64,000 nt of DNA. Source: Neodontobutis hainanensis (Eukaryota > Chordata > Actinopteri > Gobiiformes > Odontobutidae). The DNA is taken from NCBI GenBank assembly GCA_024349245.1, contig JALDNG010000001.1:2167001-2231000 (forward strand), in the 5' to 3' direction. The translations under genes and the position numbers were made by a program. The notes beneath the pieces were generated by a model. The model was not told the origin of the DNA, made no database searches, and saw nothing but the letters and a program-made list of their open reading frames with translations. This document shows positions 12,280-23,470 of this stretch, one piece after another. Each line of letters starts with the position of its first letter. Positions within the stretch are counted from its first letter, which is position 1.

Positions 12280-12780
12280 TCTGATCAAGCGTGGGATCAA
12301 GCGGTTCACTTCATCTGATCTATCTTTGTCTGTTGATGTACAGTGCCCAGTCAATGACTCAGAGCGTCACAACATTGGTCCACACAAACAAACACCACAG
12401 ACGCAGCCTTTCTCTCCAGCACACTAAGTAACAATGATGTGGAGAAGTCGAACGGTCATTAAGACGCAATGCCGTTTCATTTAAATAGCCCTTGACAGTG
12501 CATGAAGCCAAACTCCAACAAAACCATTGCTCAAACTTCCTAATGGCAAGAGACAGGGCCAGTAATGATGTGGATGATTCTTTAGCACAGAGGGAGGAAA
12601 TGAATAATGCGAGGTGTGATTGGCTGCTGACCCCTGGAGGAGGCTGTTGCAGACTGACAGTAGGTCCACAGCGGGTGGAGTGGCTGTGTATTCAGGATAA
12701 TGGCAGGTAACTGAGACCGGCTTCTATATCGAGCACTCAGCAAACACGGCGCACCTGCCAGCACTGGACTATTGTCGCGC
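12280..12780. promoter_or_regulatory. Candidate conserved non-coding block
   Basis: GC-richer, non-repetitive stretch with a direct repeat of GATCAAGCG at 12283-12291 and 12295-12303. Short frames run on both strands over 12480-12760 (up to 72 codons), overlapping each other and showing no protein family, which argues against coding. Could be one or two regulatory elements; inferred. Confidence 0.22.
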
Positions 12781-14109
12781 TAACACAATAGGAAGGAAAC
12801 AGACAGTGGAGGTGCTTATTAGCAAGACTACAATGCACCAATCACCTGAAGAGGGAGAGAACAACATAATGAAAGAGCAGTGGAATCCATTTCAGCAGAG
12901 CCTCTGATTAGCATACTCACAGAAACCTGTCAAAAGCCCTCAGTCAAACCATTTTCTTGACTGATACGTTAGGTGGAATTTTTTTGTGTTTTTGAGAGTC
13001 CATTAAAGTCCAATAAAGGCGGCACATGGAGATTCCAACTCCAAAATTACAGTTGAATATAAAAGTCCAAAAACCACAATACTTTTAACTCTAATGGTCA
13101 AAACACTCAATTCTAATTTTAACCACTATGCCCAGACTTTTTGAATGTGTGCCAATGATCAACAAACCAACAACCATCTTCAGTGGCATATTGAGTTGGC
13201 AACCAATATTCACTGACCAACTTTAGCCAAACAGAAGTTATATGAATTCACTTTTTGTTATCTTTGCCTGCAAAATATGGCACGGATGCCATCCTAATAG
13301 TTTTTTTTTTTTAGCAAAAAGTCGCATTGTGTAACACATTGGTCAATTTGCCAACACGCCCTTTCACTTAACACAACATTGTAGGGTGGCTAGAAGGGTG
13401 GAAAATTCTGGCCTTGAATTTGTCTTGGGAAAGTGGCATGATCATTCTACCTAATCTGTTCAAACTGTGGCAATGTATGATTGCTGCTGTGATTCCTAAT
13501 ATATTACAATTTTGACATAATCAGTGATGATAGATCGGTTACTGTATTTCTTAAGCACATTTTGGAGGAACAGTGTGATTGCTTTACTCTGACCACACTG
13601 AATAGTCAACTTCAACTACTAAGCTGAAAAACCCAAATTTAACCAGAAACACAATCTTAGACTTGCTACAGGCAAATTCTGGTGCCAACTTTTCACATAT
13701 GACAAGATCTGAAATGAGAAAATCTTTTAAAAGTTGCTTAAAAAGTTGGTAAAAAATATAAAAGTGGCAAGTATTATGCCTAGACAGAACATCCTTTGAA
13801 ATTGACTTTCCTTTTATCATTTTCATTTACTGGGTTAGGCTTGAAACATGTCACAAAATAATGAAAAATCACACTACGCCTACAAATATTGAGTAAGCTA
13901 TACAATAACTGGACAAATGCTAAATTACGACCTCAGGATACGAATTCAAACTTTGTCTTGGTGTGGCACACTTGGTTTTTCCAATATATTAAAGTCTTTT
14001 CTCATCCACCATCGTGATGTACAAAATTTTGATGAACCGATAATGATAAGCATTATGATTATTTTTGATTTGTGTTTTTGTTATAAACATTATTATTCAA
14101 CCTCCTTGG

Positions 14110-14420
14110 ATTTGGAGTAACATAGCAACCCTAATTCTCTGAGCTGAAAAAGTAATGGAGCTCACTAAAAGCCCTCTGACTTATTGTAATCTGTGGGAGC
14201 CCTGCAGAGCTGATCTTTGGGGGATGAGGGCGGGGGTTGAACAGTGGTCTGCGTGCACTCTGCTGGCACGCTCCACAGTGCATCTACTGTGCCCCCTTCT
14301 CCCTGCCAGCCTCCGGGCCCCGCTGGCAAACGCAAAGACAAACTGTTTCCCTGTTACTTAGCAACCGCAGGAAAGCCTTCCAGCGGGAGCGAGCTGGAGA
14401 ACGAGGCAAAAAACACTGAC
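14110..14420. promoter_or_regulatory. Candidate regulatory block with two RFX-like sites
   Basis: Two 13-bp X-box-like sites lie 223 bp apart between their ends: GTAACATAGCAAC at 14117-14129 and GTTACTTAGCAAC at 14353-14365. The intervening sequence is GC-rich (CCTCCGGGCCCCGCTGG near 14310) compared with the intron. Three overlapping short frames here are mutually inconsistent and unlikely to be coding. RFX factors commonly act through paired or clustered sites; the regulatory role is inferred. Confidence 0.33.
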
Positions 14421-15810
14421 TTCGAAAGGATTTTTTTGTTGTCATTTACCTAATTAAATTAAAGGATTACACTGACCTTTCACAGTCATTTCCTTTCGTC
14501 GCTGCTTCATTTCCTCCCTTTGTCGTAAATTGTTACTTTGCAAATCAATATTTGCCTGCGTTCTGGTGCATTGGAGGAAGAAGCAGAAGGAGGCAGGGTC
14601 CGGAGGGAAGTAAACACAAGCACCTGTGTTTCCCCCTCCTGCCACATCAACCGCGCTCTGTTTTGGGCAATAACATCCAGTAGATGCCAGCAGATCGGGT
14701 GGCAATTTAAGTTAGGTCTGTGAATATTATGTTTACTCAAAAATACTACACTTAACAAGGTGAGTGCAAGGCTAATTTAAACCAATAAGGTACATGAACC
14801 TTCAAATAGGTGCACATTAAAAGGTTTGCTTACCTAACAACCATGAGTTGGGGACATAGGAGTTGAAATCATGACTGAAAAAAACCTCTGCACACTCTGG
14901 CTCAAGTCCAGGTCATTATTTTCGTTTTGACTTGCTCTTTTGATTCCTGCTTTATCTCTGAAGGATCACAGTTGTTTTTCTGTTGTGAAAGCCGCTAGGG
15001 GCTGCTGCAGAATTTTTGATGTTGCTCTCACACAAATCAGCACAAACGCGGATATTCCAATAACCTCCACCTACGCGCCCGAAAAGAATAATACAAACCC
15101 CGGCCACGAGGAAACAGACAAGCCAACATAAGTCAACTACCCAGGATGCATCACAGTTTTCCTCTAGCGTTTTTCTTTTTTCTTCCCATCAATTGGAGGA
15201 AATTAGTAGCCTAGCGTGGAGCTTTCAGTCAAAAATAATCAAGTGCGATCCCAATAAGTTACATTTTTATTTTCTTGGCTCTGAGCAAAATGTGGATTGC
15301 ACATGTTGCCATGTTGCAAAATTGCGATTTCAATCTTCAGGATAGGTTGCATTGACGCCAGGTCAGAGGAGCCAAGAGTGCTCTGTTTAATCCTCACAAC
15401 ATAATCATGATAGAAGGTGGCTGCCGTGTCGGTAAGTGCTGGCTAAGAGGCAGAGTTACAGTGCTGAGGCTCCTGTAAAGCCTCCAGGTATGTGGAAATG
15501 ATTTTATCCTCACAGTGTATGGAAAGAGGTGTTGGTTATAATGGACACTGTGGGCTTAAGATGAACTCTTGTTTTTTTCCAATAACAACAGCAATAGTAA
15601 TAATATTTTTTGGCCTCCTGATTGGTTTCAAGCAGTGAGTATTTACTAACTGACCTGGCTGTCCAGATGTCTGGCAAGAGACAGTGTTTGACAAGGGAAT
15701 GGACTTTAAAAAATAAATAAATTATATATTCCTTTATTACACCCATGGGGAAAAAACAAGTCGGCAGCCACACCAGGGGGCACCTAGCATGTTGTTTTAA
15801 ATTTTTTATA

Positions 15811-15917
15811 TATGGATGGGGGAAACTGGAGTACCTGGAGGAAACCCTCCCATGCACAGGGAGAACATGCTCCACTGTTGCTGGGAGGTGAGTGTGCTAA
15901 CCACTTTGCCACCTTGG
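15811..15917 (-). mobile_element. tRNA-headed SINE-like repeat relic
   Basis: Read on the minus strand it starts with a tRNA-like head (GGTGGCAAAGTGGTTAGCAC) and continues into sequence that on the plus strand contains GGAAACTGGAGTACCTGGAG and CAGGGAGAACATGCTCC, wording I recognise from a very common fish repeat. The tRNA B-box region is deleted. The pieces at 42858-42908 and 58095-58190 appear to come from other segments of the same family. Confidence 0.6.
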
Positions 15918-16080
15918 TGATTGGATGATTGGATAAACCAAATGTCAGTAAATGCAACTTTATCCATTAACCATTATAATAATAACTCACTCACTTTGTC
16001 AGCAAATCTAAAATGTGCCCTTAACTGCAAGTAGACCTACAAGATGAATTTTATTGAATATGTGAACTCACAGATCTCAC

Positions 16081-16258
16081 AGGTAGTTGGATTGTAGAGT
16101 GTTTGTCCTATAACCGGAAGGATGGCGGTTCAATTCCCATCAGCCCACAGTTTATACTGTCGTTGTGTCCTTGGGCAAGACACTTAACCCACCTTACTGT
16201 CAGTGGTGTTCCAGTTAATATAAGTTGCTTTGGATAAAAGCGTCTTATAAATGTAAAT
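16081..16258 (+). mobile_element. tRNA-derived SINE
   Basis: The head is tRNA-like with a recognisable B box GGTTCAATTCC at 16127-16137. The body reads GTGTCCTTGGGCAAGACACT, and the tail ends with GCTTTGGATAAAAGCGTCTT. This is the same family as the copies at 41404-41655 (minus) and 44770-44980 (plus). The A box is degraded (GTAGTTGGATTG), so the copy is probably inactive. It is not a functional tRNA gene because no cloverleaf continues past the B box. Confidence 0.8.
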
Positions 16259-18879
16259 CCAGACTTACTTTATGACCTTGGCAAGACCATATCTGAAATA
16301 AAAATACAGCAACAAATGGTTTGGTCAATTGGATATAATAGCAGTCAATTGTTATTATGTTCGGGGAAAAACTTTTGAGAGGTGTAGTTTTAGTTTGTTT
16401 CACAGAGAAAACAAGATGGAGGCCAGTCAGATTCATGACCCTATCCATTTTTATATACAGTCCAATACAAGAGTCTGTAGAATGCAGTTCACTTAACAGC
16501 TATTAAAGTAATGAAAATCAAGGCTGCTATAAGGGTCCACTAGACAAAACCCCAAAGTGGATAATCACTGTACCCCAAATATGCTTCTATTAACTTAAAA
16601 GATAATTAGAAAAGCTAATCTAGCAAAAAGAGCATGATGTTTTAAGCTAATGGCCTATATAATTTATTCATCCAACTGACTCTGCAGATGCAAGTAGCCC
16701 AGCTATAGTGTTTTTTTCTCTCAGAAACGCCTTTGGGCCTTACACTAAAAACACTGCATTACTACATTTAAGGAGAGGATTTAAAAAGCACGAGGCAAAC
16801 AGCAGCTAAGAGTTGCCTCACACATTTTCACGGCATAATCAAGGCTTTATGGTGACATTTAGTTAATACTCTTTCCTATCCTTTGACATTTTTCGAAGCC
16901 TGTGTTTGTTCAAAGTTTGCCAGGTTTGTCTTGTGGCTATGTAAGACTGGTTCACTGAGAGCTTTGTATCTTTAGATTACTGCAGGTACAGCAATCGATG
17001 AATGTTTGCTTTATCTTAAACTTTGTCAGCTAACACTTACAGGCCTGTAGTGGGGGAAAAAACCCTATGTGTTGCTGTTACTCGCATAGTGCAGTGAAAC
17101 AAATGACCAGACAAGCTGTAGCATTTGTTTCAAAGACAATGCCACCTTATCCATTTTAGTTTAAATAAGTTACATTAAAAACGTACACTTAATCAATACT
17201 ACAAAGTCTCCTCACTGAGCTATTTACTGTTTAAATCTATAAAAGAATTTGTTTGATAAAACTGGGTGCATTGTAGAGGAAGAGGTAATGCCTGCACACA
17301 ACTCTGTTTTATTTTATTGACAACATTTGAATTTTTTGTGGATCTTGCTCAAGTCAAAAAAAAAAATAAACAAAAAAAAAAAAATACAGAATTGAGAGAC
17401 TCTGGCTGGATGGAAAGATCTGATAAAGATTAGGGCTTTGATTGGTATGTCCCTTTGATTAGCCAATCCCATGGCAAGTGTGTATAGTCTGCACATTAGG
17501 AATACACTAATGTAACTATATTGCACTGAAATACAAAGAGAAAGTTAAATTGTAACAACTGAAAATTAACAGTGTTGCTTTCAAATACTAAAATATTCAC
17601 CATTTCTTTCTCACAAAATGATGTGGTAATGTTTGATTTCAGTTTGTTCTGGCTGACTTAAAATAGTAAGCCACCAAAATCTAAAAAGTGCTGGGAAATT
17701 TGACTGGGTAATGTATGAACAGGCAAAGGCAAATCCAAGTCTGCAATGTTTAGATCATACCAGAATGGGTCACCCGACATAAATTTTTCAAGGTAGTCAG
17801 ACATCAGAATTTAGATACCGCATCCATGCTTCTTATAACTCTCTCAAAATAACCCATGTTTAAGCCCAAGTTTTGTTTTCTTGCTGCCTTCTATCTCTGT
17901 CGCAGCCTCACTTTCATGAGGCTAAGCCGATTTGTAAAGACAGCTGGGTCCCCCCAAAATGCACAGATGTGTTATCACAAAATAATGAGATATTTAAATC
18001 ATGAGAAGGCAACTCTGATACCTTGAGATAACAAATAAATCTGTTATTATCTCTACATAACAAATATGAGCACCCTAAATTTGCTGTCTTTAGATAATGA
18101 GATAGTTAATACCCATCACAGGGATACAGTGGGGTAATGAGACAATTAGAGAGTAATCTTGATGTAGAGGGCTAAAATAGTTCTCGAAGCTTAACTAAAA
18201 GCTTTTCGGTTGGAAAGGTCTCCAAAAGATTCTATGGCAAACCTGTTGTGTCTACAGGCAAGGCCAAAAACATCTATTGCACCTCAGGAGCTGAATCAAA
18301 TGGCCAAAGACCAACAATTGATTGTCGGTGTGAGGACAGACTTTTATCTAATTTTGGAAAAGTAACATTATAAATTGTTTGGAACCACAATGAAATATGC
18401 TTTTTCTTTTCCAATAAAAGACTGTTGTGCATATAAAAAATATATCATAAACTCTGGCTGCATGGAAAGATCGAGGCCCTGACTGAAGACTAGCAAGTCC
18501 AGATTTGTTTGTAATCCCCTTGGTCAATAATGCACTTTAATCTTTCAAAGAATATTGTAAAAAAGAAAAAGATTCTTCATAGATAAGTTTATGACACCAG
18601 GGAAGTGAGTAGAGCACGGCTGAGATACATTTTAAAGAATAATTAATAGTGCACTGCTCTGGATGAGTGAAGGTGCAAATTAGGAAGATTGAATGAGAGG
18701 AATGGGAGGGGAGGAGGAGTCACTGAAGGAAGATGGAGAGAGAAGGACGAGACTCCAAAGTGGAAAAAGAGGAGGGAAAAGGCATCACGTGGAAAAGAAA
18801 GGATGACACTGTTATAAAATACAAGAGATGGAACACATATTACGGTGATTATAGCTCATTTCCATACATATAGAGCACT

Positions 18880-19380
18880 CCGCCACTGAGTCAAGGAGAG
18901 TGCAGCAGCGCATGGCAGCAGCAACTCCGCCGCTCTCGACAGTTTTGATCCAGAGTGGAGCGCGCCCGGCACAATCTGACTCCTCCGCACGCCGGCAAAG
19001 TCAATGAGCGGGCGGGGACCTGTTTACCAATTCGCTTCAATGAGCTCCGTGCGAGAAGTATGAACTCTTTCACCTCGCACGACTGTGGTGGCTGCTTAAG
19101 TATGCGGAGAGCACTCGGGTGTGACATTCAGGATTTTCCAAAAATCCTGTTAAAAAGGAGGGCTATTGACTTTGAAATTAATTTCCAGACGCGCCGAATG
19201 TCACTGTGCAAAATGGGCCGAGCCACCGGCGTTGAGTATTTGTGAAGATGGGGACATTTTCTTAAAAGGAACATCTAAGGTTCGAAGATAGTGCCCTGAG
19301 GTACTGCGCTGGGACGCATCATCAGTGCAGAAAGTGTGCAGGTGGAAAGAGGGCGGGGCTTGACTTCAAATGCATTCCAC
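18880..19380. promoter_or_regulatory. CpG-rich island inside intron 2, possible internal promoter
   Basis: From about 18900 to 19130 I count roughly 19 CpG dinucleotides in about 230 bp, against near-absence in the surrounding AT-rich intron. A GC box, GGGCGGGGC, is at 19351-19359. Upstream are AT-rich TATA-like strings (TTATAAAAT near 18812 and CATATAGAG near 18867). Frames are open on both strands here (plus 18955-19245, 96 codons; minus 18891-19127), which is what a CpG island lacking stop codons produces. Candidate roles are a promoter for an intronic lncRNA or a short erbb4 isoform, or an enhancer CpG island. No protein family is recognised. Confidence 0.4.
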
Positions 19381-20399
19381 ATCAAATGCAGAGAAGTGTT
19401 TTGAACCCACACATTAGGTTTTATGATGGCGCGGCGTGGCTCCCTTTAAGGTATTTTACTTCCACACCGCACATTAGGGAGAGTCAATTTAGCGCTCAGC
19501 TCTATCAAAAGACTTAATTGGACATGGTTTTTGTAAAAAGGAATATATGCACTCAGGCGGTGTTCTGAAGCAGGTTGAATATGATCTAACACCAACACGC
19601 TTTAGTGGAATAAATGAGAGATGTTTTATGAAAAGGGCTCCTCAAAGCTGTCTTAAATTACACTCAGCTATTTTTATGTTTAATTTGATGGTTTGCCCAG
19701 AGAATAAGTGCAATAAGAAAAATAATGGTATAATAAGTGAGTAATGAGCCTTCCTTCTGTATTTCCTTTTACTTATTTGTCCCTTTAATTAAACACCTTT
19801 TTTAATAATGAACTCTTGGGTAAAAGTGAAACCAGAGTAAAAGTTATCAGCTGCTAAATTGAAAGTCAATGCAAAGTCTTGTCATTGCTGCCAATTTAAA
19901 AAAAAAACACAGAGGAAACTGTTTCTTGATATCTTGAAATGTTTTCTGATAGCTGTGTTGAAGGTTTATGAAGAGTAAATGTGTGATATATTAAGTAGAC
20001 CTGGATGAGAAAGCTTTTGAATTTGGACATAATTGAGCAGGCCTAAACAGTAAATGAAACAGTCACACTCATGTTTCTTCACTTAGAGTCACTACATTTA
20101 TTTAGCTTGTGGGGAGGAGGCTGGACGGCTAAAAGAGAGTCCACAGTAGCATTAAAAGGACATGAGGACTGCAACTGATTGAATCAATGTATTGATGTGC
20201 CACTGCCCCCAAACCCAAACCTACAAACATATAATTTTAGAATATAGATAACTTACTGTTTAGGTGTGCATCACAAGCTGCACCAGTGGAAAACATTGCA
20301 ACTTTTGGGAGTTAGACAAACACATGGGCAGTTATAATGGTGTGCTGTTGAGTATGACTTTAGGATGACACAGTGTGTATGTGAGTTAAAATATCCAGA

Positions 20400-20840
20400 G
20401 GTAAGCCTCTGGCAGCAGCTGTGCTACTGGCTCTCGGCGCTGATATTTATTGTCTGAGACAGCCCAGCAGTTTCATACAAGGCTGTATTGTGAGCGACGT
20501 CCATGAGGCATCTGTGTTGTCAAGAGACATTCTCAGTAAGGACCCTGACTTAGGAATTAAAATCACCAAAGGGGAGGAAGTTTGGAGGGTGTTAGAAGCC
20601 AAATCTGAAGCAGTAACGGTGCAGTGCTCTGCTCATCATTAGGCTGCAGTGGATACATAACTCATGAGGCGATGCTGTTGTATAGCAACCCGGCAACATG
20701 GCCTATCACATTATGCCACAGCCTTTGGGAACCCTACATAATGCAGTTGTGTGACAAAGCTAGTGCACATCAGCCATGGGTGGCTTCTGTTGACACTGTG
20801 TGGAGGGAGATTGAGACGCATCCAGCTTACATTTAAATCT
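20400..20840. promoter_or_regulatory. Candidate conserved non-coding block with an RFX-like site
   Basis: Non-repetitive sequence of balanced composition that includes GTTGTATAGCAAC (X-box-like, 13 bp) at 20677-20689. Short overlapping plus-strand frames (20421-20948) have no protein resemblance. Regulatory role inferred. Confidence 0.25.
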
Positions 20841-23199
20841 ATCACGAAGTTATTCTTGTCCCAAGGCCTTCACCATGTGGTCAACGGCCCAACTCCACTT
20901 TTACACCTTTTAAAGCTTTTTCCATCGATGCTCTGCAGTAACATTTAGTCAGGCTTGGTTTGGAACTGCAACCAATTCATCTGGTTTGTGGCAATAGCAA
21001 TGTGTTTATATGTTTTCTATGCAAAAAAGCAAATAATCTTGTGCAGTTATGTGGCTAAAGGCAGCTGCAAAAGTGAGCTGGAGTGTTAATTACTCTACTT
21101 TTGTGCCTCACACTCAGAAAAGCAAGAGCTGAAAGACTTCAACCAAGAGTGTAATCACCTGTTGAAACGAGACATCTGTTGCTTTAAACACACAGCGAAA
21201 GGACTGTATTTCGGAAGAAAAACGGCAGGTGTTTGAAATACCATTGTTGTTTTCTGTCCTCCATTTCCATTCCTGTTTTCGTTCAAGTGATCATTCTCAT
21301 GCATTCAATCAACGGGTCTTCATTGGTCTCAGTTGGGTTACTGTTCAACCCTTTAGTTATTGTTGCACTCTTTTGAAAGCCCAGCTGAAGGATAACAAAA
21401 GCTGTGTGGTAGGATGCACTTATAGTATCTTTGACCAGGTTTTTTTGCCTTGATAACACCAATAAATGTGTGACACACCAAAATCAACCTTTGTGAAATC
21501 AGAGGCTATAGTGTCCTTTAGGTGCCCTGTTCTCTCGTCAGGTCTGACTTTGGATCTTTCTGGACTTTCTTGGCTCTATCTCATTAGCACAAAAAAAAGA
21601 AGACTGGTCTCCGAAGATCTAATGCCATTGGTGTCCTCTGGGGAACAAAAGGTGCTTAACTGCCTTTCCAAGTGATTGATGAGCGGGTCTGGTGCCAAGG
21701 TATCTATACTGTAAGTAGACAATATTCCATTTTGCCTGGAGAATCGGTTTATTGTCAACTTGAAAAAGTAGGAAATACTAAGATTGCCTTGTGGCGGTTT
21801 GAATGTATGGAAACACAGATATGTTAAAGTAATGCTAGTGTTGTGAAAATGTACTGAGAGCATAAATCACACTGATCTCACATGACATCCCATACAGTAT
21901 TGCCAAAATTTAAGATCTTGATTTGCTGGGAAGCTTTGAATGAAGACATGACGGCCTATCTGGAGAATGCATGTTAGAGGAAGAACCCCTGGCCTTTGTC
22001 TTAACCCCAAACACGAATTACATATAGATGTGGAAATTGTTTGAAGGCAATGTGGGTGTCTGCATCAAAAATGGGCATTAATCATGAAAACATTCTACAG
22101 CTCTGCTATTGGTGCAAAGTAAAATAAAATGTGTTTGAGTCCACCTCTTTGACTTTTATTTTCTTTCCTACAGCACAGATGTTAAACTAACAGTGGCGCA
22201 GAACAAAACAAACAAGCGGCAAGGTAATTAGGATGGCATGCAGTCAAAGTAACCGCTTAAGTTTACACAATATTTATTTTTGCATTAGGGCGGTGAATAG
22301 ATTGAATACAATAAAACTAAAAAAAATTATAAAAAACACAGACTCACAACATTCAACAGAGTGCTTCTCCTGCATTCAGCCCCAAAAATCATCCGTACAC
22401 TAAGTTTTATATCACTCCAGCCCCTTCCTTTTCTGCTCTCTCTCAGTAGCTCTCTCTCGGGAGCTGTATCCTTCCTTTTTGTCATTAGTACTTCCCTGTC
22501 ATTTGGGTGGACAACATGTCTTTTTCACCCCTGGGTGCGATATCTACCTGGCCTTCTGACCGGAAGTAAAACTTAGTTATTTAGAGAAAACATGTGTCCT
22601 TATTTAATAGCTGTGTAAGCATGTCACATCAAACATATTACTTTACTCTTTTCCAAGAAACAGTCAATTCTTTTTCATTAGGATGTCTCTTTCTCAGGAA
22701 ATCTCTTAAAGCAGAATTGTGTCAAATGAACAATTGCGTAAACACATTAACACATTAAACTTATAAAATGAATGCAAAAATTTGCATTAATGGTTGTTTT
22801 GTGCAATCATTTAGTCTACTGCAAGATAAGTGTTCAATCATAGTCTTGTTTAGTTCTTGGGGTGTCCTGTTCTGTGTTCTGTGCGGGGTAAGGCATTCCG
22901 CAATGGTGGGACGTGAAGGCCAGCAAAGCCTTCTCTGCTGGCCTAAATATTTGAATCAGTATCAATATTTGAATCACAGACTTATGTTATCTATTTTTTC
23001 CATTAATTTGTATTAAATTATTAACAAACCTGTTGCAGATCTGCCACAGGACTTCTGAAGTCCCGATGCCTTACTGAATCAACACTCTGCTACACCACAT
23101 TTCTGAATAGCATAGTGTTGTCTATTATGGGGGTGTCATTATAATTACAGTATTAGGTAATGGCTCAATTCTCGTGGGACACCACTGAAGGCCTAGGTG

Positions 23200-23470
23200 A
23201 AAGGCAAGGCAAGGCAAATTTATTTATATAGCACAATTCATACACTGGGTAACTCAAAGTGCTTTACAGGAATAAAAGACAATAAAAAGATTTAGATTTA
23301 GAAACATAAGAACAAATTAAAACATTATAAAAGAAAAGTGCAGATAAAAAAACACTTTAAGATGTAGTGTAGGCAGAGTTAAAGAGTAAAGGTTTTTAAC
23401 CTCCCCTTGAATATTGTTAAAGTCGAGGCTGTTCCAGGTTTTTGCTGCAAAAACTTTTTATTTTTGTACA
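23200..23470. repeat. Common fish interspersed repeat
   Basis: Opens with GGCAAGGCAAGGCAAATTTA, then TTTATATAGCACAATTCATACA and AACTCAAAGTGCTTTACAGG, wording I recognise as one of the most abundant teleost interspersed repeats, probably a retroelement tail. It continues through GAGTAAAGGTTTTTAACCTC and GTTCCAGGTTTTTGCTGCA. Family name and insertion orientation are uncertain. Confidence 0.7.

Noticed and set aside
16081..16140. tRNA gene
   Set aside because: Only the tRNA-like head of a SINE is present; no acceptor stem or cloverleaf can be completed. The same holds at 41655 (minus) and 44770.
18955..19245. 96-codon plus-strand frame as a gene, with a minus-strand frame opposite
   Set aside because: Both strands are open because the CpG-rich sequence has few stop codons; neither translation resembles a family.
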